DNA of 64,000 bases from Crossiella sp. CA-258035 (GTDB taxonomy: Bacteria; Actinomycetota; Actinomycetes; Mycobacteriales; Pseudonocardiaceae), in assembly GCF_030064675.1 (NCBI RefSeq), contig NZ_CP116413.1, positions 3,504,001 through 3,568,000 of the forward strand, written 5' to 3'. Both the position numbers and the translations under genes were made by a program. Positions 25,371-34,345 of this stretch are shown here, one piece after another. Below the pieces are notes generated by a model, which made no database searches, had not been told where the DNA came from, and was given only the letters and a program-made list of their open reading frames with translations. Positions within the stretch are counted from its first letter, which is position 1. Every line of letters begins with the position of its first letter.

Positions 25371-26251
25371 CCGAGACACACCAGGACTTCGGCGACAAGG
25401 TCGCCCAGGTGGCCGCGAACCTGCCGGATCCGGCCCACCCCGCTGCGGACCCGCAGCGGGAGCTGACTCCTGCCGAGCTGGCGGACTGGCTGTGGTCCAA
25501 GGAAGAACAGTTCGCCTTGGCCTCCAACGAGATCTTCGCCAGGCACCTGGTTCAGGACGCCATCAACGCCCTGCGCACCGTGCGCAACCTGGCCAAGGCC
25601 GAGCCGTTCTCCTTGCTGGGCGCGGTGATGACCTGCGCGCAACTACGGCTGCGCCCGGTCAACGGGCGGGTGTTCATCCTGCCCTTTTGGGACTTCACCG
25701 CCGAACGGCACCGCGCCACCATCATCGTCGGCTACCGCGGACTGATCGACCTGGCCTTCCGCTCCGGCTTCATCCGCACCATGACCGCCCGCCCGGTTCA
25801 CGAAGGGGAGACCTTCGACCCCGACTACGGCTCGGGCATCGTGGTGCACAAGCCGGTCCTGCGCGGCCTGCCGGGCCCGGTCTACGGCTACTACGCGGCA
25901 GTGGAGTACCTCACCGGCGGCCGCTACCCCCTCTACATGACCCGGGAACAGGTCGAGGCCCACCGCGACCGGCACGCCCTGGCCCGCGATGAGTACAACC
26001 AGCCGATCGGGCCGTGGCGCACCGACTTCGACGCCATGGCCCGCAAGACCCCGCTGCGCAAGCTGCTCCGCGACGTCCCCGCCGACTCCACCACCCAGCC
26101 GCTGGCCACCGCGCTGGACGTCGACGGCACGCTGCGCATCGACGCCAGCCCCGATGTCGACCCCGTCACCGCCGCCCACCGTCTCATCCCCGCCGAACCG
26201 CAGCCCGCGACCGAGCAGAACACCGCCCAGGAGCCAGCTTCCGACCGCTGA
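25367..26251 (+). CDS. recT: RecT-family single-strand annealing protein
   Basis: 294 residues from an ATGA overlap start. The core is typical RecT: LLGAVMTCAQLRLRP, PFWDFTAERHRATIIVGYRGLIDLAFRSG (broken here as RATIIVGYRG and LIDLAFRSG), then VYGYYAAVEYLTGG and DFDAMARKTPLRKLLR. RecT anneals complementary single strands and promotes strand invasion with its partner exonuclease, here the YqaJ protein directly upstream. The C-terminal 50 residues are acidic and disordered, which is common. Confidence 0.92.
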   Translation: MTETHQDFGDKVAQVAANLPDPAHPAADPQRELTPAELADWLWSKEEQFALASNEIFARHLVQDAINALRTVRNLAKAEPFSLLGAVMTCAQLRLRPVNGRVFILPFWDFTAERHRATIIVGYRGLIDLAFRSGFIRTMTARPVHEGETFDPDYGSGIVVHKPVLRGLPGPVYGYYAAVEYLTGGRYPLYMTREQVEAHRDRHALARDEYNQPIGPWRTDFDAMARKTPLRKLLRDVPADSTTQPLATALDVDGTLRIDASPDVDPVTAAHRLIPAEPQPATEQNTAQEPASDR

Positions 26252-26332
26252 GCAACCGCCGCGTTACCTCCCCGCGCGCCCACCGTCCAGGCGAGCCCGG
26301 CTCCGGCACGGGCACGGGCACGGAGGTAGCGC

Positions 26333-26719
26333 ATGCTCAACGACACCATGATCATCGTGATCGGCGAGTTGACCGCCGACCCCGAACTGCGCACGACGAA
26401 CGAAGGCGCACCGGTCTGCAACTTCACCGTCAAAGCACCCAGGCGCCGCCGCGACCGGGACACCGGCGCCTGGGTGGCCAGTGTGCCGCTGATGTTGCGG
26501 TGCACGGTCTGGCGGGAACAGGCGGAGAACCTCACCGCCTCCCTCCGCGCGGGTGACCGGCTGCTGGTCTACGGCCGCCTGCGGCCACGCACCATCACCG
26601 CCCAGGACGGCAGCAGCCGCACCGCGCTGGAACTGGAAGTCAGCGAGTGCGGACCCTCGTTGCTGCGAGCGACCGCGGAGCCCGAGCCCACGGTGGACAA
26701 CAAGGAGGAAACCGCGTGA
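26333..26719 (+). CDS. ssb: Single-stranded DNA-binding protein
   Basis: 128 residues from ATG 26333. The OB fold is clear: MIIVIGELTADPELRTT, then VCNFTVKAPRRRRD, LRCTVWREQAENLTASLRAGDRLLVYGRL (broken as LRCTVWREQAEN / LRAGDRLLVYGRL) and LELEVSECGPSL. It lacks the long Gly-rich linker and the DDDIPF tip of chromosomal SSB and ends instead in acidic EPTVDNKEETA. This is usual for element-borne paralogues. Its stop overlaps the next start. Confidence 0.9.
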   Translation: MLNDTMIIVIGELTADPELRTTNEGAPVCNFTVKAPRRRRDRDTGAWVASVPLMLRCTVWREQAENLTASLRAGDRLLVYGRLRPRTITAQDGSSRTALELEVSECGPSLLRATAEPEPTVDNKEETA

Positions 26720-26997
26720 GCTTCCGGCCGGTCAAGGTGTGGCTGATCCAGTGCGACGGCCTGCCGTCCGAACCCCCGTGCGCCGAGCTGTTCCACTGCT
26801 ACGACATCGACGGGCAACCGTGCCGCGTGCTGCTGGATCTGCCCCACCTGTCCGCCGCCCAGGCTCGCGTGGTCGAGCAGGCGGGCTGGATGCGCCTGCC
26901 CAACGGCGGCCACCGCTGTCCCGGACATGTCCTCGTCACAGAGCTGGCCATCGAGTCCGCCCTGGGCGAGGACCGGTTCGACGACGGCACACCATGA
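26716..26997 (+). CDS. Small hypothetical protein of the recombination operon
   Basis: 93 residues from GTG 26716, with AAGGAGG upstream, in a GTGA overlap with ssb. It starts VSFRPVKVWLIQCDGLPSEPPC and has Cys residues at about 13, 22 and 28 plus a late GGHRCPGH; a structural metal site is possible but not a known motif. The next gene begins in its stop codon (ATGA). The family is unknown to me. Confidence 0.65.
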   Translation: MSFRPVKVWLIQCDGLPSEPPCAELFHCYDIDGQPCRVLLDLPHLSAAQARVVEQAGWMRLPNGGHRCPGHVLVTELAIESALGEDRFDDGTP

Positions 26998-27950
26998 CGA
27001 GGGCGGGCGGGCGGGGGAGCGGAGCGGGCAGCGACAGCCTTGACGCTGAAGCCATGACTGCACAGTCGAACGACACCTCGGCCACCACTGACGATCAGGT
27101 CGGCGTCCACGACCTCGCTGCACGCCTCGTCCGCGCCTGGCACTCCGCCGGTGCCAGCGACCGCCTCGACATCCCGCTGTCGGTGGCAGCGGCCTTGATG
27201 CTGATCCGCCCGCGGGGCACCGTCACCGAGCTGCGCGAGCACCTGCGCGGTCTCCGTCCCGGCACGGAGACCCACCGCTGGCTCCGGGTCGTCTGGCGGC
27301 GGTTCGCCCGTGGCCGCCTGGACCTGCTCCCCGCCGTGCACCCCGTGCTGCCCTGGCTGTGGGATCGCCACAACCCGCAACTCGGCACCCACCTGCACGG
27401 GGCACACGCGATGATCCAGGCCGCCGCTGCCGGCGACTTCCTCGACTGGTCCTGCGACCCGCACCGGTCTGCCAGAGCCGACCTGCTCGGCTCGTTCTGG
27501 GCTCAGCTGCACACCAGGGGCGCGGACGCGGCGACTGGCCGGTTCTTCACCCCGGCCTGCACGGCTGACCTCCTGGTCGCCGTCAGCTTTCCTCAAGTGC
27601 ACGCGGGGATGGCCGTGCACGACGTCACGGTCGGCACCGGTGGGCTGTTTCGAGCTGTGGCGCAACGGATGCGCGCCCGCGGGTTCGATCCGGCTACCGC
27701 GATCTGGATCGGCTTCGACATCGACCGCCTGGCCATCGCCGCCTGCGCGGTCAACGCGCACCTGTGGGGCTTGGGCCCCAACGTGATCCTCGGTGTGGGC
27801 GACGTGCTGGCGGAGGACGTGCTCGAGAAGGCGCTGGGCGAGCGCCGCGTGGTGTTGCGCGTGCACGACGCGGTCCTGCTGGGCGAGCAACTCCGATCTG
27901 CTGCGGTGCGGCTTGGTGTTGCGGCCAGGCCGGGACGAGCGGCACCATGA
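26994..27950 (+). CDS. N6-adenine methylase-like protein, second paralogue
   Basis: 318 residues from ATG 26994 (ATGA overlap). It shares with the 8271-9128 protein the order SDRLDIPLSVAAALMLIRP, a TGRFFTPACTADLL segment, VGTGGLFRAVAQRMRA (SAM-binding motif I) and VNAHLWGLGPNVILGVGDVL. As there, no N-P-P-F/Y catalytic motif follows; the C-terminus ends in a short basic tail. Two such paralogues about 18 kb apart, one in a base-modification-like operon and one at the end of a RecT operon, suggest a structural or recognition role rather than active methylation. Confidence 0.7.
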   Translation: MTRAGGRGSGAGSDSLDAEAMTAQSNDTSATTDDQVGVHDLAARLVRAWHSAGASDRLDIPLSVAAALMLIRPRGTVTELREHLRGLRPGTETHRWLRVVWRRFARGRLDLLPAVHPVLPWLWDRHNPQLGTHLHGAHAMIQAAAAGDFLDWSCDPHRSARADLLGSFWAQLHTRGADAATGRFFTPACTADLLVAVSFPQVHAGMAVHDVTVGTGGLFRAVAQRMRARGFDPATAIWIGFDIDRLAIAACAVNAHLWGLGPNVILGVGDVLAEDVLEKALGERRVVLRVHDAVLLGEQLRSAAVRLGVAARPGRAAP

Positions 27951-28397
27951 TCAACCTGTCCTGGTGGATCCAGTGCAAGGACGAGGTAAGACGGGCGCCA
28001 GCAGATTTCCGTCCCCGGACTCGCTGCGGTCGAATGCGCCCTGACCAGCGCGAACGTGCTTCGTGCAGGCCGTCGTCAACATGTCGCACATGTTCCGCGC
28101 GGAAGGTGAATAGCCACCTTGAACTGGACATATGACTTGCGCAGGTGATCATGGGGCCCTCTGTGGGCCGTCGCGGTGATCGATGGCGCCATGTCTGGGT
28201 AAACCGCCCGTGCCGGAGACGCTGCGCAGGCAACAGTACTCCGCAATTCGGCGTGCCTTCAGTTCAACTCTGCCAAGGCTGAGGCTGACTTCGGCTTGGC
28301 GACGAACTCGGGAATCGAGTCACCGGCCGGTCACCGTTGGTCGCCAAGACCGCATCGATCCGTGACCGTTGCGCCCGTGCCAGGTTGACTGCGCAAG
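27951..28397. other. Gene-free gap upstream of the DUF4365-repeat gene
   Basis: About 450 bases. I see no supported gene, only short open frames without ribosome-binding sites. It is more AT-rich than its neighbours in 28070-28140 and probably contains the promoter of the following gene. Confidence 0.45.
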
Positions 28398-31217
28398 ATG
28401 CGGCAACCGGCACAGGGGCAGCTCGGGTCAACTGGCGAGGATCGGGTCAGTGCCGACTTCGGTGATCTCGGTTGGGGGCGTGGGAAGGCCCCCGAGTCTG
28501 ACGTGGGCACTGACCTCTTCCTGCTGGCCCGTGACAATCGGCTCTTTGACGTTGGCTTGGTGGTCGGGGCGCAGGTCAAGACCGGGCGGTCCTTCTTCCG
28601 CGCACCGGAGTCGGACAAGGACGGAGCGGTGGTCGGTTGGTGGTACCTGGATGGCAGGCGGAAGCACATCGACTACTGGCTCGGCCACGCGCTACCGCAT
28701 CTGCTCGTGCTGCACGATCCGGATACGAAGATCTCCTACTGGGTGCACGTCACACCGGAGGCTGTCGTACCGACTCGAGTGGGTCATCGAACCGCCAAGG
28801 GCGCGAAGATCCTCGTCCCGAAGGCCAACACCGTCAGCGTGGAGTGCCGCGATGCGCTGTTGGCTGTCGCGGCGACGTTGCGGCCGCCGTCGCCGTGGGA
28901 GGGCAGCGCGTGGACCGGGGCACGCGATCTTGCCCCGGCTGATCAGCTACGCCATGCCCTGGTCGTGCCCAGGCTCGTCGCGCCTCATCGCAACACCGGT
29001 GTGTCTCGGCCAATCACGGCGGCTCAGATGGTCGCGCTGCTGACGGAATTGCGGCTGCACGACGTCGAGCGGTTCGCAGAAGCGCACGAGGAGGTCCCCG
29101 ACCCGGACACTGCGGGCCAAGTCGAGGATTGGACGTGGCGGTTCGCCGGTGCCTTCACGCACCGGATCCGCACAGGTTCGGCAGACCAGTTGCTCGGCTT
29201 GGTCGAGGATGCTCCGGACCCTCCCAGCAGGTCCGCAGCGGCCGTCGCGGCCGCGGCCGCTCTACTTGAGCAGACCCGGGCCCGTGAAGCCCGGCAGCTG
29301 CTGGACGACGTCCTGGCCCGCGACGACAACCTGCCGGTGGACCACGCCTGGCTCCGGGTCCAGCACGCACGAGCCTGCATCGAACTGGGTGACCTGCATG
29401 GCGCCCGCAGTTCCGCTGTGGAAGCCCAGCAGGCCCGGCTGACCAATGCCGACGATCCGACCGCCACGGCCATCGCCGGTGTCGCGGCGATACTGCTGTT
29501 CCGGACGGCCGACCTGCGAACCGGTGATGTGGGCCAGGCTGTGTCCGGCATGGACACGCTCGCCTTCTGGTGGCGCTACCAGCGCATCGCCACGGGGGCG
29601 ATTTCAGTGATCGAGCGCGAGTTCTCCGAATGGGCGGTCGAAGGGCCGCGCCGGGTCGCGCTCATCGACACCGATCCCGGCGACGGACGTCTGGTCGGCG
29701 CGTGTCTGCTGGCCAGCCATGCCGGAGACCAGCCAGGATGGCGCGCGCTGCAAAGCCTGTACCACCGGCAGGAACTGCTGAGGACCGACCGCGGCACCGA
29801 CCCGGCGGAGGTGTGCGACCTGCTCTGCGGCCTGTGGCTGAGCGGGGACCATAAGGCCGTCGAGTCGGCGGTACTTCGGTTCGTCAGCGACGGTCCCGCG
29901 ATCGCGGTCCGCAGCGTGGCGGCGTTGATCGACTTCGGGCGGCTCACATCGACGACCACCATGGCGACCCTAACGCTGCTGCGCCTGGCAGGTGACCTCC
30001 TCGACCAGGGAACGGCCAACCGTGCTCTCCGGTGGCTGCTGAGCAACCTGAACGCACCGACGAGTACCGCAGACAGCAGGTATCCACGGCGTCCACCTGA
30101 ACGGGAGTTCGTCCGAGCGATCAGCAGCGTGCTTCAGGCTGCTTCCTCGGGCGAGCAGAAAGCTGTTGTGCAGGGGTTCGTCGTACGGGAACAACCACCC
30201 GACCTCGGACTGGCTGAAGCCTGGCGCGATGCGATCTCCCGGTTGCCCGCCTCAGCCTGGGCGGATCAACCTGCCGAGCTGATCCGCACCATCGCCGCTG
30301 GACAGCCCAACGCACTTCGGTTGCTCCTGTTGCGGATCGCTGCCATCGAGCTGGGGGACGCCACGGCACATGATCTCCTGTTCGGCGAGATCGGCACCAA
30401 CCCCGTTGGGGTGCTGATGGCCGCTGGCCGGTTCAGGGCTCTGCCAGATGCGGCAGCGAGTGAACTCGTTGACGGCTTGGAGAGCCGCGTGCGTGATGAG
30501 ATCGAGAATGCCAGGGCGGGTTCGCACGGGTTCGGCGGGGCCGACCTCGGTGAACTGCTCACCAAGGCAAACCTGGTCTACCCGGAACACGCCCGGTGGG
30601 ACACGGTTCTCGAGCTGCTGGCGGAGGATCGAGTGCTCTCCAGCAAGAAGTCCGGAGTCTGTGCCGTACTCAGCTGGGCTGTCGATGAACTCGACGGGCC
30701 AGTACGCGAGTGCCTCGCCGAAATCATCCCGGGCGTACTCGCCCAGCCCACGTGGTTCGACGACCAGCTCACCGGGCAGCCCTCAGCCCATGGCGCGGCG
30801 GCGCAGCTGGCCGCGAGCTTGAGCGAAGACAGAGCCGAGATCGAGCGCCTGCTCGGGGACCTGCTGGCCGGTGGCCGAGACCAACAGGTGTGGGCAGCGC
30901 ACCTTGTCCTCACGCTCGGCGCGCCGACAGCCGCAGGCATGCTCGCCGTGTTGTCGCGTGCTGCCCACCCCGCGATCCGGGCATCGGCCGCTGCGGGACT
31001 CGCCCGGGTGGTCGCCGCCACCGGTGACCACCTTGCTCAAGTAGCGCTTCACCAATGCCTGCGCGACACCGGGACCAAGGTCCCCAAAGCCATTCTCGAC
31101 GGATTGTCCGGAGTGGACAGAGCCGCCCTGCCTGTGGACGTGCTCACGGAACTGAGCAGCCACTGCTCGGCGAGGGTCCGCTCAGAGGCTATGCGGCTCT
31201 TGGGCAACTTGTCCTGA
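28398..31217 (+). CDS. DUF4365 (nuclease-like) domain fused to TPR/HEAT-type repeats
   Basis: 939 residues from ATG 28398. Residues 1-150 match DUF4365: TGEDRVSADFGDLGW (Glu14), SDVGTDLFLLAR (Asp39) and VVGAQVKTGRSFF (Gln59-x-Lys61), then IDYWLGHALPHLLVLHDP. This is the PD-(D/E)xK pattern of a DNA-cleaving core. Residues about 190-600 contain helix pairs with Ala/Leu periodicity (ARQLLDDVLARDDNLPVDHAWLRVQHARACIELGD, shown in part as ARQLLDDVLARDD), and 700-939 read as HEAT-like repeats (VWAAHLVLTLGAP; RASAAAGLARVVAATGD). Such nuclease-repeat fusions are frequent in antiphage defence. It stands alone after the recombination operon. Activity is inferred. Confidence 0.7.
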   Translation: MRQPAQGQLGSTGEDRVSADFGDLGWGRGKAPESDVGTDLFLLARDNRLFDVGLVVGAQVKTGRSFFRAPESDKDGAVVGWWYLDGRRKHIDYWLGHALPHLLVLHDPDTKISYWVHVTPEAVVPTRVGHRTAKGAKILVPKANTVSVECRDALLAVAATLRPPSPWEGSAWTGARDLAPADQLRHALVVPRLVAPHRNTGVSRPITAAQMVALLTELRLHDVERFAEAHEEVPDPDTAGQVEDWTWRFAGAFTHRIRTGSADQLLGLVEDAPDPPSRSAAAVAAAAALLEQTRAREARQLLDDVLARDDNLPVDHAWLRVQHARACIELGDLHGARSSAVEAQQARLTNADDPTATAIAGVAAILLFRTADLRTGDVGQAVSGMDTLAFWWRYQRIATGAISVIEREFSEWAVEGPRRVALIDTDPGDGRLVGACLLASHAGDQPGWRALQSLYHRQELLRTDRGTDPAEVCDLLCGLWLSGDHKAVESAVLRFVSDGPAIAVRSVAALIDFGRLTSTTTMATLTLLRLAGDLLDQGTANRALRWLLSNLNAPTSTADSRYPRRPPEREFVRAISSVLQAASSGEQKAVVQGFVVREQPPDLGLAEAWRDAISRLPASAWADQPAELIRTIAAGQPNALRLLLLRIAAIELGDATAHDLLFGEIGTNPVGVLMAAGRFRALPDAAASELVDGLESRVRDEIENARAGSHGFGGADLGELLTKANLVYPEHARWDTVLELLAEDRVLSSKKSGVCAVLSWAVDELDGPVRECLAEIIPGVLAQPTWFDDQLTGQPSAHGAAAQLAASLSEDRAEIERLLGDLLAGGRDQQVWAAHLVLTLGAPTAAGMLAVLSRAAHPAIRASAAAGLARVVAATGDHLAQVALHQCLRDTGTKVPKAILDGLSGVDRAALPVDVLTELSSHCSARVRSEAMRLLGNLS

Positions 31218-31917
31218 GAAAGGCGCACGGAGTGCGTCGATCGGCCGGGTGACCGTTCAGCAGGGCTGATGTCCAGCGAGTGCCCTCGTGCGATGCGGCG
31301 AAGGCACCCGCCCTTCCCCGGGGCCGCTTCACTGTCGTCGACGTGCCCTGGCTCCTACGCCACGAAGAAGAGCCGACCTTGACCACACCGGGACGCAGGT
31401 GCCCCTGCGTCAAGGTTCACCGAAGGCGCGGTCAGCGCGTTCGGGCGCTGACCGAAGACGACTGGCCCGCTGAGCGTCGCAGCTGAGCCGAGGGCATCGC
31501 CACCGGCTACGCCACTGCCGAGACCAAGGCCCCGTGCCGGGAGGAGGCGGACCGCAAGTGACTGCCTGGGTCCCGTTGGGGGCCGAGATGGACGGACGAG
31601 TCGCCGGGTGGCGCTGACTGCGGTGTCGGCCCGTGAGTGCTACCGGGTGTGGCAGAAAGATCCCTCTACGCGGGTGAGAACTTCCGCGGCCGGGGGCGGG
31701 CAAGGCCCTGATCCGCTGGCAGGTCACCGACGACGAGGATGAGGCCGGGTTCTGTACGCAACTGCACATGTTCTCGTCAAGACCGGAAATCGGGCCGCGG
31801 GTGTGGGCAGGTGACAGGAGATTGTCCACCTCGACTAGGACCGGCCAGCTCGGACCGCGACCAGATCGATACTCGTTCAGCTGAAACGCAGCACCGTGCC
31901 TGGCAGACACGAGGGGC
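31218..31917. other. Decayed or non-coding stretch
   Basis: About 700 bases with no complete gene. Plus-strand pieces such as DVPWLLRHEEEPTLTTPG (near 31340) and GIATGYATAETKAPCREE (near 31495) look coding-like, but stops and frame changes separate them. I read this as remnants of one or more small genes I cannot identify. Confidence 0.4.
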
Positions 31918-33726
31918 ATGAGAAGACCCGTGTTGTGGATCCTAGCCGTGGTGGTCTGCCTCCTCGCGGGAGCCGTTGTCGTGGTCGTGTGGCCCGCGGA
32001 GGATGCACCCGGCACCGTGCCGTACTCGGCGACGGTCGGAGCGGACGGTGTGTCGCTGGAGGCCGAGGGCGTCACGGTGCGCGGACCAGCCGGCGTGGCA
32101 CCCGCGGGCACCAAACTCACCTTGAGCAAGGCGGCCACCCCTGCCCAGGACACCACCGGACTGGCCGTCCCCTCCGGCCCGGGAGCCACCCTCCATCTGG
32201 ACGGCCGCCAACCGGCTGCACCTCTGACGGTCAGCCTCCCGGTAACCGGCGAACAGCCACCGGAGTCAGCGCCGGTGGTGCTCACCCGGCCCTCCGGTGC
32301 CACCAGCACCACGCTGCTCCCGGCCACCCACGACCTCCAGCGGCGCACCATCACCGCGCAGGTGAGCCACCTCAGCGACTTCTGGGCCGCCTTCGCCCCG
32401 TTCAACCGGATGGTCGACACCGTGGGCAAGTTCGCGACCGACTCCTTGGGCATCACCAGCCCGCGGCCGGACTGCACCGGCGCGCCGGCCAAGGCATCCG
32501 ACGGCACCACCGTTGACCTGGGCGGCGGGGACTACTCCGCGGGTGCCACGCCGGTGGTCTGGCCGTGCGTGCGCATCGAGGGCCAGACCGCCGTCGTCAC
32601 CCTCACCGCCAACACCCCACTGCCCTGGCGCGTTTCCCCACACCCGGACGCCAAGCTCGACCCGCCTGGCACGCTGGAGGTGTCCAAGGCGATCGTGTTG
32701 TCCGCCTACCGCACCCTGGTGACCAAACATCCCTACCGCGACGGGTTGCTCGTACCGAGCGGCTCGGTGACCTACCGGTTCCCACTGTCCGCCCTGCCGG
32801 GCAAGATCACCGGCGAGGTCGACCCGATCACCCACCTCGGACTGACCTTAGTGTTCGGCATCGATATGCTGCTCAAGGCATTCGGCCTTGATACCCAGGG
32901 ACTGGCGGACAAGGCCGAGGTGATCGGGTGTGTCGGTGCCGCCGCGGAAGCCGCCTCCACCGGCACACAGCCGGTGGAGAGCATCGTGAAGATGATCCGG
33001 TCCGCATTCTCCTGCGTGGGCGTGGTCACCAAGGCGCTTGGCGGTGAGCTCGGGGTTCGTGCCGAGCTGGTCCTGGCCCTGCTCGGCGGGGCGGTCGGAC
33101 TGCTCGCCGGTGCGTTGCAGGGCATCGTGGCCACCGTGCTCAACATCGATAAGTTCACCGTCACCGTCGACCGCTCCGCTCCCGCGACCAAGGTCGTCAA
33201 TGTCGTCGCGGCCCGCTCGGGCAAACCGGCCGCGGGCTTCACGGTTGACGGGGGCAGCAACGTCATCGACGGTTGCGAACCCGCCAGGGCGGGCACCCAC
33301 CCGGACATCGTCTCCTGCGGTTCGACGGCCCAGGGAGCGGATGTCTGCTGGCTCGCTCCCGACCGGACGGGTTTGCTGTGCGCCTCGGATCCGTGGCACA
33401 AGACGTTGCGGAGCTTCACCGTCGCCGCACCGGTGGTTCGGCAGACCCGTGCAGGTGCGGGAGAGCCGTGGGCGCTGGTGCTCGCCGATGGTTCCCGCTG
33501 CCGTCTCCGCAATGGCGGGTCCTGGCCGGGCCGCGCCGATGACTACCGCGGCGCCTACTCGTGCACCGGCGCTACCGAGTTCGTGCTCACCAAGTACGGC
33601 GCCCAGCACGTTGACCGCTCCCGCCCGGCCTGGACCGTGTTGGTGGGCGACCTGGGCACCGACCAGCAGCGGTTCCCGCCGCCGAAGAAGATGGCTGTCA
33701 CCACCGCCTACTTCGCCGCACCGTGA
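31918..33726 (+). CDS. Exported or membrane-anchored hypothetical protein
   Basis: 602 residues from ATG 31918 with GAGGGG upstream. The N-terminus RRPVLWILAVVVCLLAGAVVVVVW is a single hydrophobic signal-anchor or signal peptide (given here as RRPVLWILAVVVCLLAG). The remainder is extracytoplasmic: Gly/Pro/Thr-rich early on, then a hydrophobic segment near residues 380-405 (LVLALLGGAVGLLAGALQG), and C-terminal Cys residues at CEPARAG, VSCGSTAQG, VCWLAP and LLCASDP that could pair. No enzymatic motif or lipobox. Function unknown; it neighbours nothing obviously related. Confidence 0.65.
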   Translation: MRRPVLWILAVVVCLLAGAVVVVVWPAEDAPGTVPYSATVGADGVSLEAEGVTVRGPAGVAPAGTKLTLSKAATPAQDTTGLAVPSGPGATLHLDGRQPAAPLTVSLPVTGEQPPESAPVVLTRPSGATSTTLLPATHDLQRRTITAQVSHLSDFWAAFAPFNRMVDTVGKFATDSLGITSPRPDCTGAPAKASDGTTVDLGGGDYSAGATPVVWPCVRIEGQTAVVTLTANTPLPWRVSPHPDAKLDPPGTLEVSKAIVLSAYRTLVTKHPYRDGLLVPSGSVTYRFPLSALPGKITGEVDPITHLGLTLVFGIDMLLKAFGLDTQGLADKAEVIGCVGAAAEAASTGTQPVESIVKMIRSAFSCVGVVTKALGGELGVRAELVLALLGGAVGLLAGALQGIVATVLNIDKFTVTVDRSAPATKVVNVVAARSGKPAAGFTVDGGSNVIDGCEPARAGTHPDIVSCGSTAQGADVCWLAPDRTGLLCASDPWHKTLRSFTVAAPVVRQTRAGAGEPWALVLADGSRCRLRNGGSWPGRADDYRGAYSCTGATEFVLTKYGAQHVDRSRPAWTVLVGDLGTDQQRFPPPKKMAVTTAYFAAP

Positions 33727-33906
33727 CTCGGTCCGCAGCCGCCGGCAGTCCGGAATGGACGTGCTCGGGTGGAGGGTTCCTGTGCGCGCGTTGTCGAGCA
33801 TGGCGGTGACGGCGACGGCAAGGGTTCGTGCGGTTGAGCGCAAGTCAGCTCTTTGCGGCAGTCGGCGACGACGTGCCAAGGGGGTGAGTTGTGGAGTCGA
33901 AGAACA

Positions 33907-34047
33907 TCAGGTTGTGTCTGCGCTGCGGGGGAAGACAAGGCAGGTGTCGCCGCAGCCCAACACCGCCAGCACGACCACGTCGTCGATGTTGGTCACCGCA
34001 AATCTTGCCCGCGCGCTCCACAACACCGCGGCCTTGCTCGGCGTCAT
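33907..34047 (-). pseudogene. CadD-like cadmium-resistance transporter fragment
   Basis: A 46-residue minus-strand frame reads RARFAVTNIDDVVVLAVLG. This matches the conserved N-terminal 'F-A-x-T-N-I-D-D-x-V-V-L' signature of the CadD family, in which the first helix carries TNIDD. CadD proteins are about 200 residues, so only the start remains. It is probably a remnant of an acquired resistance gene. Confidence 0.45.
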
Positions 34048-34345
34048 ACCGATCGCGGAACATCAGCTGGCCAGCATACGGATGACGCGAACTCGGCTTT
34101 GGCGGCGATGCTCGTGAAGGACTCGGCGAGGGCGACGACCCCGCGTTGGCAAGAAGTTCCGGTATGCGCGGAGACGGTGATCTTGCCAAGGAACCACCCC
34201 GCTCCGGCTTCCGCGACATCCCCGGCCGACCGATGCTCTGGGGCCGGTGCGCGGGTGACGGCTAGGTCCGTGAACAGGTCACCGGCCTCAGCGAGCCGGG
34301 CCAGTGTCCATGGTGAAGGGCAAGCCCGCCGGCCCCGACCCTGAT

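Noticed and set aside
31280-31486. Small gene in the gap after the DUF4365 gene
   Set aside because: A coding-like peptide is present, but it breaks off in another frame and matches nothing I know. Listed only as a decayed stretch.
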